A program made the position numbers and the translations under genes. A stretch of 64,000 nucleotides of DNA, from contig NZ_JACVAI010000001.1 of the NCBI RefSeq assembly GCF_014851765.1, forward strand, positions 992,001 to 1,056,000, given 5' to 3'. The DNA is from Pseudomonas sp. PDM04 (GTDB taxonomy: Bacteria; Pseudomonadota; Gammaproteobacteria; Pseudomonadales; Pseudomonadaceae). The notes beneath the pieces are model-generated. The model saw only the letters and a list, made by a program, of their open reading frames with translations, was not told the origin of the DNA and did no database searches. Positions 45,305-53,756 of this stretch are shown piece after piece (the stretch's first letter is position 1; each line of letters opens with the position of its first letter).

Positions 45305-45353
45305 CGCCAGGGACGACCCCGGCGCTGATCGAAAAACTGCGGGACGGCCCGCA
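45305..45353 (+). promoter_or_regulatory. Guanidine-II riboswitch (mini-ykkC class)
   Basis: Two hairpins with the class-defining loops: CGCCAGGG-ACGA-CCCCGGCG (45305-45324) and TGCGGG-ACGG-CCCGCA (45338-45353), joined by 13 bases. ACGR tetraloops closed by GG/CC dock on each other and bind two guanidinium ions. CCCCTC just after hairpin 2 can pair with the ribosome site AGGGG (45362-45366), so guanidine should open translation of the carboxylase. Confidence 0.9.
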
Positions 45354-45373
45354 TCCCCTCCAGGGGTTATGCC

Positions 45374-48300
45374 ATGTTCGAAAAAGTCCTGATTGCCAAC
45401 CGTGGCGCCATTGCCTGCCGCATCCTGCGCACCCTGCGCGACCTGCACGTCAACGGCGTGGCGGTGTACTCCGAAGCCGACGCCGCCAGCCTGCACATCC
45501 TGCAAGCGGATGAAGCCCACAGCCTCGGTGAAGGCGCGGCGGCCGGCACGTATCTCGCGGTCGAGAAAATCCTCGCAATTGCCAAAACCACTGGCGCCAC
45601 GGCGATCCATCCCGGCTACGGCTTCCTTTCGGAAAACGCCGCGTTCGCCGAAGCCTGCGAAGCCGCCGACATCGCGTTCATCGGCCCGACGCCGGAGCAA
45701 CTGCGCGTGTTTGGCCTCAAGCACACCGCTCGCGCCCTGGCCAGACAACACGGCGTGCCGATGCTCGAAGGCACCGAACTGCTCGACAGCCTCGACGCCG
45801 CGCTGAAGGCCGCTGAACAGATCGGTTACCCGGTGATGCTCAAGAGCACCGCCGGCGGTGGTGGCATCGGCATGCGGGTGTGCCGCGACGCGGCGCAGCT
45901 GGGCGAGTCCTTCGACGCCGTGAAACGCCTCGGCCAGAACAATTTCAGCGACGCCGGGGTGTTCATCGAGAAATACATCCAGCGTGCCCGTCACCTCGAA
46001 GTGCAGGTGTTCGGCGACGGTCGCGGCGAGGTGATTGCCCTCGGCGTGCGCGATTGCTCGGTGCAGCGCCGCAACCAGAAAGTCCTCGAGGAAACCCCGG
46101 CCCCCAACCTGCCCGACGGCATGGCCGAAGCCCTGTGCGCGGCGGCGATCAAACTGGCGAAAGCGGTGAACTACCGCAGCGCCGGCACCGTGGAATTCGT
46201 CTTCGACAGCGAAGACCAGCGCTTCTACTTCCTGGAAGTGAACACCCGCCTGCAGGTCGAACACGGAGTCACCGAACAGGTGTGGGGCGTCGACCTGGTG
46301 CGCTGGATGATCGAACTGGCGGCCGGTGACCTGCCGCCCCTGAGCGTCCTGGGCCAGGGTTTGAACGCCAACGGCCATGCGATTCAGGCGCGCCTGTACG
46401 CCGAAGACCCGGGCCGTGACTTCCAGCCGAGTCCGGGCCTGCTCACGGCCGTCGATTTCCCTGTCGCCGACGGCAAGCGACTGCGCATCGACACCTGGGT
46501 CGAGGCCGGCTGCGAGATTCCACCCTACTTCGACCCGATGATCGCCAAGGTCATCTGCTGGGCACCGACTCGCGAGCAAGCCCGTGCCGACCTGCATCAG
46601 GCTCTGGGCGCCAGCGTGCTCTACGGCGTGGAAACCAACCGCGACTACCTGCGCCAGATTGTCCTCGATACGCCGTTCGCCAGCGGCCAGCCATGGACCC
46701 GCTGCCTGGAAGACCTGGTCTATCGTGCCAACACCTTTGAAGTGCTTGGCGCCGGCACCCAGACCAGCGTTCAGGACTATCCCGGCCGCCTCGGCTATTG
46801 GGCCGTCGGCGTGCCGCCGTCGGGGCCGATGGACAGCCGCGCATTGCGCCTGGGCAATCTGTTGCTGGGCAATGAGGAAGGCGCCGCCGCGCTGGAAATC
46901 ACCATGAGCGGGCCGTTGCTGCGTTTCAATTGCGAAGCGGTGGTGGCAGTGACCGGCGCCGCAATCCCGTTGACGCTGAATGGCCAAGCGGTCGCGATGA
47001 ACACCGCGCTGCTGATTCCCGCCGGGGCCACCTTGAGCCTGGGCACCCTCGCCGGTGCGGGTGCACGCAGCTACCTGTGCCTGCGTGGTGGCCTGCAGGT
47101 GCCGGATTACCTGGGCAGCAAAAGCACGTTCACCCTCGGCCAGTTTGGCGGCCACGGCGGTCGTGCCCTGCGCGCCGGGGACATCTTGCATCTGCCGGCC
47201 CTGGCCGACCGCAGCGCCGGCCGACAACTGTCCGACGAACAGGTCACCGTGTTACCGGCCGTTCGGCAGATCCGGGTGATCTATGGCCCTCACGGCGCGC
47301 CGGAATACTTTACCGAAGACTACATCGGCACCTTCTTCGACACCCGCTGGGAAGTGCATTTCAACTCCAGTCGCACCGGCGTTCGCCTGATCGGACCAAA
47401 GCCACAATGGGTGCGCGCCGACGGCGGCGAAGCCGGCCTGCATCCGTCGAACATCCATGACAACCCGTACGCCATTGGCGCGGTGGACTTCACCGGCGAC
47501 ATGCCGGTGATCCTCGGGCCGGACGGACCGAGCCTGGGCGGGTTCGTCTGTCCGGTGACGGTGATCGAGGCGGATCTGTGGCAACTTGGCCAACTGAAGG
47601 CTGGGGACAAGGTGCAGTTTGTCCCCGTCGATCTCGCAACCGCCCGCAGCCTCGCCTTGAACTGGAACGCCCCTTGTGGGAGCGAGCCTGCTCGCGATGG
47701 GGCCAGCCCTGACACCGCGTCCACTTCATCGCGAGCAGGCTCGCTCCCACAGGGGCTTATGTTGCCGGTGGTGCTGGAGTTGGGTCAGGGAGACACACGT
47801 TTGGTCGCAAGGCTGTCGGGTGACACGCACCTGCTGCTGGAAATCGGCGATCCCGAACTGGACCTCGTCCTGCGCTTTCGCGCCCATGCCCTGATGCAGG
47901 CGCTGCAAGGCAAACAGCTGCACGGCGTGATCGACCTGACGCCGGGCATTCGTTCGCTGCAAGTGCACTACCAGCCCGAACAACTGCCGCTCGCCGACCT
48001 GCTCGGCATCGTCGCCGGCGAATGGGACGCGGTGTGCGCCGCCCGGGACCTGCAAGTGCCGTCGCGCATCGTCCATCTGCCGCTGTCCTGGGACGACCCG
48101 GCCTGCCAGCTGGCCATCGAAAAATACATGACCACCGTGCGCAAGGACGCGCCCTGGTGCCCGAGCAACCTGGAGTTCATCCGCCGCATCAACGATTTGC
48201 CGAACCTCGATGAAGTGCAGCGCACGGTGTTCGACGCCAGCTACCTGGTGATGGGGCTGGGCGACGTGTACCTCGGTGCGCCGGTGGCCACCCCGCTCGA

Positions 48301-49009
48301 CCCACGGCACCGCCTGGTGACCACCAAGTACAACCCGGCCCGCACCTGGACCGCCGAAAACTCGGTGGGCATCGGCGGCGCCTACATGTGCGTGTACGGC
48401 ATGGAAGGCCCCGGCGGTTACCAGTTCGTCGGTCGGACTTTGCAAATGTGGAACCGCTACCGCGAAGTCGCCGCGTTCGATGGCAAGCCGTGGCTGCTGC
48501 GCTTCTTCGACCAGATCCGTTTCTACCCGGTGAGTGCCGATGAATTGCTGCGCATTCGTCGCGATTTCCCGCTCGAGCGCTTCGACCTGAACATCGAGCA
48601 CAGTCAGCTGAACCTCGCCGACTACCAGGCCTTCCTCGCCCGGGAGGCCGAGACCATTGCCGCCTTTCGCACCCGCCAACAAGGCGCGTTCAACGCCGAG
48701 CGCGAGCGCTGGATCGCCAGCGGCCAGGCGCATTTCGACAGCGAGGAAGCGGCGCCGCCCACCACCGAGGACGCCCCCCTGGCCAGCGGTGAAATGAGCG
48801 TCGACAGCCACATTGCCGGCAACCTCTGGCAAGTCCAGGTGCAGGTCGGCAGCCGCGTGGCCGCCGGTGATGTGCTGGTGATCCTGGAGTCGATGAAGAT
48901 GGAAATTCCACTGCTGGCGCCGATGGCCGGCGTGGTGCGCGAGATCCGCGTGCAACCGGGTTCGGCGGTACGCGCCGGACAGCGCGTCGTGGTGCTGGCA
49001 CTCGACTGA
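45374..49009 (+). CDS. Biotin-dependent guanidine/urea carboxylase
   Basis: A 1211-residue multidomain enzyme: biotin carboxylase (1-450, MFEKVLIANRGAIACRI, STAGGGGIGMR), AHS2/KipA-like domain (about 470-765, starting QTSVQDYPGRLGYWAVG), AHS1/KipI-like domain (from about 796), and a C-terminal biotinyl domain with K1175 in ESMKMEI. It uses ATP and bicarbonate to carboxylate its substrate. Family members are called urea carboxylase, but two guanidine riboswitches and the CgdAB-type genes point to guanidine as the main substrate. Residues 766-795 are encoded by an interspersed repeat pair lying in frame between the AHS2 and AHS1 domains. The following allophanate hydrolase completes the pathway. 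Confidence 0.9.
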   Translation: MFEKVLIANRGAIACRILRTLRDLHVNGVAVYSEADAASLHILQADEAHSLGEGAAAGTYLAVEKILAIAKTTGATAIHPGYGFLSENAAFAEACEAADIAFIGPTPEQLRVFGLKHTARALARQHGVPMLEGTELLDSLDAALKAAEQIGYPVMLKSTAGGGGIGMRVCRDAAQLGESFDAVKRLGQNNFSDAGVFIEKYIQRARHLEVQVFGDGRGEVIALGVRDCSVQRRNQKVLEETPAPNLPDGMAEALCAAAIKLAKAVNYRSAGTVEFVFDSEDQRFYFLEVNTRLQVEHGVTEQVWGVDLVRWMIELAAGDLPPLSVLGQGLNANGHAIQARLYAEDPGRDFQPSPGLLTAVDFPVADGKRLRIDTWVEAGCEIPPYFDPMIAKVICWAPTREQARADLHQALGASVLYGVETNRDYLRQIVLDTPFASGQPWTRCLEDLVYRANTFEVLGAGTQTSVQDYPGRLGYWAVGVPPSGPMDSRALRLGNLLLGNEEGAAALEITMSGPLLRFNCEAVVAVTGAAIPLTLNGQAVAMNTALLIPAGATLSLGTLAGAGARSYLCLRGGLQVPDYLGSKSTFTLGQFGGHGGRALRAGDILHLPALADRSAGRQLSDEQVTVLPAVRQIRVIYGPHGAPEYFTEDYIGTFFDTRWEVHFNSSRTGVRLIGPKPQWVRADGGEAGLHPSNIHDNPYAIGAVDFTGDMPVILGPDGPSLGGFVCPVTVIEADLWQLGQLKAGDKVQFVPVDLATARSLALNWNAPCGSEPARDGASPDTASTSSRAGSLPQGLMLPVVLELGQGDTRLVARLSGDTHLLLEIGDPELDLVLRFRAHALMQALQGKQLHGVIDLTPGIRSLQVHYQPEQLPLADLLGIVAGEWDAVCAARDLQVPSRIVHLPLSWDDPACQLAIEKYMTTVRKDAPWCPSNLEFIRRINDLPNLDEVQRTVFDASYLVMGLGDVYLGAPVATPLDPRHRLVTTKYNPARTWTAENSVGIGGAYMCVYGMEGPGGYQFVGRTLQMWNRYREVAAFDGKPWLLRFFDQIRFYPVSADELLRIRRDFPLERFDLNIEHSQLNLADYQAFLAREAETIAAFRTRQQGAFNAERERWIASGQAHFDSEEAAPPTTEDAPLASGEMSVDSHIAGNLWQVQVQVGSRVAAGDVLVILESMKMEIPLLAPMAGVVREIRVQPGSAVRAGQRVVVLALD
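47669..47756. repeat. Interspersed repeat pair within the carboxylase coding sequence
   Basis: The arms 47669-47699 and 47727-47756 are near-perfect inverted copies of GCCCCTGTGGGAGCGAGCCT and its continuation. The frame stays open through them and they encode an NAPCGSEPARDGAS-type linker. This is the only copy in the window that lies inside a gene. Confidence 0.85.
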
Positions 49010-49033
49010 ACCCCTTTGAACAGGACTGACCCC

Positions 49034-50800
49034 ATGAACTTCAATTTGCAACTCGACGCCCTGCGCAGCGCCTACCGCGACGGCAGCACCACGCCCCGAA
49101 AACTGCTGCTGGCCCTGCGCGAAAAAGCCGCAGCGCTGAACCCCGACTATCACCTGTTCATTCACCTGCTCAGTGTCGAGGAACTGGAACCGTACCTCGC
49201 CGCACTCGACGACCGTGACCTCGACAGCCTGCCGTTGTACGGTGTGCCGTTCGCGATCAAGGACAACATCGATCTGGCGGGCATCCCCACCACGGCGGCG
49301 TGCCCGGCGTTTGCCTATGTGCCGCAGGCGTCGGCGACCATCGTCGAGCAACTGCTGGCACTGGGCGCGATTCCGCTGGGCAAGACCAACCTCGACCAGT
49401 TCGCCACCGGCCTCAACGGCAGTCGCTCGCCCTATGGCGCCTGCCCCAACAGCGTGTTGGCGGAGTATCCCTCGGGCGGCTCGAGTGCCGGCTCGTCGCT
49501 GGCCGTGGCGCTGGGGGTCGCGAGCTTTTCCCTGGGCACCGACACCGCAGGCTCCGGGCGCGTGCCCGCCGCGCTGAACAATCTGGTGGGGATGAAGGCC
49601 AGCAAGGGCCTGATCTCCACCGCCGGCGTGCTGCCGGCGTGCCGCACGCTGGATTGCGTCACGACCTTTACCGCCACCGCCCGGGAGGCCAGCCAGTTGT
49701 TGGCGCTCACCGCCCACTTCGACCCGAAGGACGCATACAGTCGCCGCAACCCGCTGTGGAATGACGGCTCGGCGTTCGGTACGCCGCGCCCTTTCCGCTT
49801 CGGCGTGCCGCGTGCCCAGGACCTGGAGTTCTTCGGTTGCACCGAAGGGCCACGGTTGTTTGCTCAAGCCGTCGATCAGCTCGAATCCCTGGGGGGCGAA
49901 GCGATCGAGTTGGACATGACGCCGTTCTTCGAAGCGGCACGCTTGCTCTATGAAGGCCCATGGGTGGCTGAGCGCTACAGCGTTGCGGGCGAGTTGATGG
50001 AACAGAATCCGCAAGCGGTGCTGCCGGTGATCCAGGCCGTGCTGGCCAAGGCACCCGCCGTGAGCGGTGTGCAGACATTCCGAGCGCAGTATCGACTGCA
50101 AGCGTTGGAAGCCCAGTGCGACCAGGCCCTGGAAGGTCTGGATTGCGTCGTCACGCCCACCATCGGTCGGCCCGTCACGCTGGCCGAGCTGGAAGCCGAG
50201 CCGGTGCTGCGCAACTCGGAACTGGGTTACTACACCAACTTCATGAACCTGCTCGACTACGCCGCCGTCGCAGTGCCGAGCGGTTTCATGGGCAATGGCC
50301 TGCCCTGGGGCGTGACGTTGTTTGGCCGGGCCTTTACCGATCAGTACCTGTTGAGCGTGGCGGAGGCGTTCCAATGTGGCTCATCGGCGCCGGCTTCCAG
50401 CGCCGTCGCCCGCCACGACCGCGCGCGTCTGGTGGTGTGCGGCGCGCACCTGGACGGGCTGGCGCTGAACTGGCAACTCAAGCGGCGTGGCGCGACGCTG
50501 GTCGAGACCACCTTCAGCTCGCCGGACTATCAACTCCATGCCCTGGCCGGCGGCCCACCGTTTCGCCCGGGCATGGTGCGGGTCAGGGAAGGTGGCGTGG
50601 CGATTGCGGTGGAGGTCTGGGAGTTGCCGAGCAGCGAACTGGGTTCGTTCCTGACCGGCATTCCGGCGCCGCTCGGCCTGGGCAAGGTGCAACTGGCCGA
50701 TGGCCGTTGGGAAAGCGGCTTCATCTGTGAGCAGTATGGACTGGAGGGCGCGGTGAACATCAGTCATCTGGGCGGATGGCGCGCCTACCTGGCCCAGTGA
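49034..50800 (+). CDS. atzF: Allophanate hydrolase
   Basis: A 588-residue amidase-signature enzyme that hydrolyses allophanate to CO2 and ammonia, the last step of guanidine or urea use. The catalytic triad is K76 (AIKDNID), S150 (GGSSAGSS) and S174 (DTAGSGRVP). The C-terminal domain (about 465-588, ending SGFICEQYGLEGAVNISHLGGWRAY) is the AtzF-type extension that processes N-carboxycarbamate. It begins 24 bases after the carboxylase stop, so it is in the same operon. Confidence 0.93.
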   Translation: MNFNLQLDALRSAYRDGSTTPRKLLLALREKAAALNPDYHLFIHLLSVEELEPYLAALDDRDLDSLPLYGVPFAIKDNIDLAGIPTTAACPAFAYVPQASATIVEQLLALGAIPLGKTNLDQFATGLNGSRSPYGACPNSVLAEYPSGGSSAGSSLAVALGVASFSLGTDTAGSGRVPAALNNLVGMKASKGLISTAGVLPACRTLDCVTTFTATAREASQLLALTAHFDPKDAYSRRNPLWNDGSAFGTPRPFRFGVPRAQDLEFFGCTEGPRLFAQAVDQLESLGGEAIELDMTPFFEAARLLYEGPWVAERYSVAGELMEQNPQAVLPVIQAVLAKAPAVSGVQTFRAQYRLQALEAQCDQALEGLDCVVTPTIGRPVTLAELEAEPVLRNSELGYYTNFMNLLDYAAVAVPSGFMGNGLPWGVTLFGRAFTDQYLLSVAEAFQCGSSAPASSAVARHDRARLVVCGAHLDGLALNWQLKRRGATLVETTFSSPDYQLHALAGGPPFRPGMVRVREGGVAIAVEVWELPSSELGSFLTGIPAPLGLGKVQLADGRWESGFICEQYGLEGAVNISHLGGWRAYLAQ

Positions 50801-50806
50801 TCCGTG

Positions 50807-50898
50807 CTGTGGGAGCGGGCTTGCTGGCGAAGGCGGTCTGACATTCGGCAGGCTGTCGCCTGCCAGGCCCATTCGCGAGCAAGCCCGCGCCCACAAGG
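50807..50898. repeat. Inverted interspersed repeat pair after atzF
   Basis: Opposed copies GTGGGAGCGGGCTTGCTGGC and TTCGCGAGCAAGCCCGCGCC flank a smaller hairpin (GGCAGGCTGTCGCCTGCC). It closes the guanidine operon and may end transcription. Confidence 0.8.
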
Positions 50899-51004
50899 AT
50901 CCGGTAAGACCCGATCCGTGCCGATTCACCCTGCAAATCCCGCAGTTTTTTCCGCGCAGTGCCACTAGAATGCTGATCACGGAGTCATTGCCAACGGATT
51001 CGCC

Positions 51005-52492
51005 ATGCCGCTTCACTCGCCGCTGTATACGCAACGTTCGCTGGTGCTCACGCTGATCGCGCTGCTGGGCGCCGGCTTTCTCGCCACGTCCCTGCTCAGC
51101 TACTACGCCTCGCGCGCCTCGATCCGCGACAACATCGTCAACACCGAACTGCCGTTGACGTCGGACACGGTGTACTCCGAAATCCAGAAAGACCTCGTCA
51201 GGCCGATCCTGATTTCCTCGATGATGGCCCGTGACACCTTCATGCGCGACTGGGTGGTCGGGGGCGAACAAAACCCCGAACAAATGACCCGCTACCTCAA
51301 CGAGGTCATGACCCACTACGGCGCCTACACCGCGTTCTTCGTCTCCAATTCCACGCTGACCTACTACCACGCCAAAGGCGTGCTCAAGCAGGTCCGAGTC
51401 GATGAACCGCGCGATGCCTGGTACTTCCGCGTGCGTGACATGGCCGATCCCTACGAGATCAACGTCGACCCGGACCTGGCCAACCGCGACAACCTGACCT
51501 TCTTCATCAACTACAAGGTCTTCGACTACGACAACCGTTTCATTGGCGCGGCGGGCGTCGGCCTGACCGTCGATGCGGTGATCAAGCTGATCGACAAATA
51601 CCAGCAGCGTTATCAGCGCAGCGTGTTTTTCGTCGACAACTTCGGCCGCCTGGTGCTGACCGGCGCCGATGGCGGCCCGCAAGGTGCGCACATCGGCCAG
51701 ACCCTGGGCGAAATCGAGAGCATGAAGAACCTCGTCAGCCAGCTGCCCAACCCTCACAGCGGCAGCTATGAATACTCCGGCCAGGGCCACGGACATTTCC
51801 TCAACGTGCGGTTCATCCCGGAGCTGAACTGGTACCTGTTCGTCGACAAGCGCGAAGATGGCGCCTTGAGTGAAATCCGCCAGTCGCTGTACCTCAACCT
51901 GCTGATCTGCCTGGTCGTCACCCTGATCGTCCTGGTCCTGCTCAACCGGGTGATCGGGCGCTATCAGGGCAAGATCCAGACGCAGGCGACGCTGGACAGC
52001 CTGACCGAGCTGCCCAATCGTCGCGGCTTCGACCTGCTGGCGGCGCAGGCGCTGCAAGAGGCGCACCGGGAGCCACAGCCGCTGACAGCGATGCTGCTGG
52101 ACCTGGATCACTTCAAGGTGCTGAACGACACCTACGGTCACCTGGCCGGCGACCAGGTGCTGGTCGGTTTTGCCCGCGACCTGGAAAGTTGCCTGCGCCA
52201 CGCCGACATCGTCTGCCGCTGGGGTGGCGAAGAATTCATCGTGCTACTCAAGGACACCGACGGTGAGACCGGCCTGAAGATCGCCGAGAAAATCCGCCAC
52301 CATGTCGAACAGCAGCGTTACAGCTACAACGGGCAGGCCTTGCAGTTGACGGTCAGCATCGGCCTCAGCACGTTGCAACCGAATGAGACCTTGCACACCC
52401 TCATCTCCCGGGCCGATCATGCGATGTACCGGGCCAAGCAATCCGGCCGGAACCGCACCTGCGCGGAAATGCCCCAGACCAGTTATGCCTGA
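51005..52492 (+). CDS. Membrane diguanylate cyclase with Cache sensor
   Basis: A 495-residue inner-membrane protein: first membrane segment about 13-33, periplasmic double-Cache-type sensor (about 35-290), second segment about 297-317, then a GGDEF domain (about 330-490). The active-site motif is GGEEF (407-411), and an RxxD inhibitory site (R398-D401) lies five residues before it, so it should make cyclic di-GMP and be product-inhibited. The ligand of the sensor is unknown. It starts a new unit after the repeat that follows the guanidine operon. Confidence 0.92.
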   Translation: MPLHSPLYTQRSLVLTLIALLGAGFLATSLLSYYASRASIRDNIVNTELPLTSDTVYSEIQKDLVRPILISSMMARDTFMRDWVVGGEQNPEQMTRYLNEVMTHYGAYTAFFVSNSTLTYYHAKGVLKQVRVDEPRDAWYFRVRDMADPYEINVDPDLANRDNLTFFINYKVFDYDNRFIGAAGVGLTVDAVIKLIDKYQQRYQRSVFFVDNFGRLVLTGADGGPQGAHIGQTLGEIESMKNLVSQLPNPHSGSYEYSGQGHGHFLNVRFIPELNWYLFVDKREDGALSEIRQSLYLNLLICLVVTLIVLVLLNRVIGRYQGKIQTQATLDSLTELPNRRGFDLLAAQALQEAHREPQPLTAMLLDLDHFKVLNDTYGHLAGDQVLVGFARDLESCLRHADIVCRWGGEEFIVLLKDTDGETGLKIAEKIRHHVEQQRYSYNGQALQLTVSIGLSTLQPNETLHTLISRADHAMYRAKQSGRNRTCAEMPQTSYA

Positions 52493-52498
52493 ACCGAC

Positions 52499-52693
52499 AT
52501 GAACAAACCCGAATTCTGCCCGGCCTGCGGCGCCGCCAACGACTGCACCCTGGCCGACCCGCGCACCGCCGACCGGCCCTGCTGGTGCTACGGCGTCAGC
52601 ATCGACCCGGCAGTCCTCGAAGCGCTGCCGGCCGAACTGCGCGACGTCGCCTGCCTGTGCCCGCGTTGCGCGCAGGTCGAAGCGCAGCTGTAA
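52499..52693 (+). CDS. Cysteine-rich CWC family protein
   Basis: A 64-residue protein with eight Cys arranged as CPAC, C-x-(Leu), CWCYG and CLCPRC, the signature of the Cys-rich CWC family. It is probably a small zinc-binding protein of unknown role. It begins 7 bases after the diguanylate cyclase stop and precedes the pseudouridine synthase, as in many pseudomonads. Confidence 0.85.
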   Translation: MNKPEFCPACGAANDCTLADPRTADRPCWCYGVSIDPAVLEALPAELRDVACLCPRCAQVEAQL

Positions 52694-52749
52694 GCAAGCG
52701 CCCGGCCGATCGCGTAAGATGCGCGGCCCTTTCCTGTCGATTTCCCTTC

Positions 52750-53442
52750 ATGCGCGTTGACCGTTTCCTCAGCAACCTGCCGCGCTTCAACCGCAAGCAG
52801 GTTCGCCTGTTGCTGGTGGAAAAGCGCGTGCGCGTCGACGGGAAAATCGTCAGCGATCCGCACGCCGAGGTACTGGAATTCAGCCGTGTCGAGGTCGACC
52901 AAGAGCTGCTGCAGGCCGGCAAGCCTGCGCGCTATTTCATGCTGCACAAACCACCCGGCTGCGTGAGCGCCACCCGCGATCCGCAGCATCCGACCGTGCT
53001 CGACCTGATCGACGAGCCGGACAAGCACGACCTGCACATCGCCGGGCGCCTGGACTTCAACACCACCGGCCTGATGCTGATCACCAATGACGGCAGCTGG
53101 TCACGACGCCTGACCCAGCCGCAGACCAAACTGCCCAAGGTCTATTACGTCGAGACCGAGCAGGTGATCGGTCCGGACTATGCGCTGAAGTTCACCGAGG
53201 GCCTGTATTTCGCTTTCGAAGACCTCACCACGCAGCCGGCGCAATTGCAGCTGCTGGGGCCGAAGTCGGCGCGCCTGAGCATCGTCGAAGGCCGTTACCA
53301 CCAGGTGAAGCGCATGTTCGGCCACTTCGATAACAAAGTGCTGCGCCTGCACCGCGAATCCATGGGCCCGCTGGTGCTCGACAGCGCACTAAAACCGGGC
53401 GAGTACCGTCCCCTGCGCACCGATGAGATCCAATTGATCTAA
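52750..53442 (+). CDS. RsuA-family 16S rRNA pseudouridine synthase
   Basis: A 230-residue enzyme with an N-terminal S4 RNA-binding domain (MRVDRFLSNLPRFNRKQVR) and a catalytic domain whose Asp lies in GRLDFNTTGLMLITND. It converts a specific uridine in rRNA (RsuA makes pseudouridine 516 of 16S rRNA) to pseudouridine; the exact target is inferred from family resemblance. Start 52750 matches the family N-terminus; the longer frame into the preceding gene is rejected. Confidence 0.88.
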   Translation: MRVDRFLSNLPRFNRKQVRLLLVEKRVRVDGKIVSDPHAEVLEFSRVEVDQELLQAGKPARYFMLHKPPGCVSATRDPQHPTVLDLIDEPDKHDLHIAGRLDFNTTGLMLITNDGSWSRRLTQPQTKLPKVYYVETEQVIGPDYALKFTEGLYFAFEDLTTQPAQLQLLGPKSARLSIVEGRYHQVKRMFGHFDNKVLRLHRESMGPLVLDSALKPGEYRPLRTDEIQLI

Positions 53443-53756
53443 GCAGACGACCGCTCAGCAGATGTTGTCGAACAATTTACCAACGGCACTTGCGCGATCA
53501 CGGCCCCCCTGCTTGAATCAGGACGTCGGCCAAAATGTGACCGATGAGTCACCCCATACCTCTAAGAAACTTTTTGTCGGTTAGAGAGCCATCAGGCTCC
53601 GCCTCAGGCCGACAGACTGCCCGCCAATAACAACACCCGTCGACCGGACTGCAATGGATCGACATGGGCCCGCAACATTCCAGGCATATGCCTACCTGTC
53701 ACAAAGCTCGTGCAATCTCATTTGCGCGCATACCCGCTTGCCAGGAGTCTTATGAC
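53443..53756. other. Intergenic region before the RhlA-like gene
   Basis: These 314 bases contain no credible frame or tRNA. GGCTCCGCCTCAGGCC-type short hairpins are present. I see no clear lux-type palindrome of the kind that controls rhlA in P. aeruginosa. Confidence 0.4.

Noticed and set aside
47726..50374. An 882-codon open frame on the minus strand across the carboxylase end and atzF
   Set aside because: It is the antisense of two well-supported genes in very GC-rich DNA, with no ribosome site, and its translation is low complexity without recognisable motifs.
53443..53756. A quorum-sensing lux box before the RhlA-like gene
   Set aside because: No palindrome of the CTG-N10-CAG type with adequate match was found in the interval.
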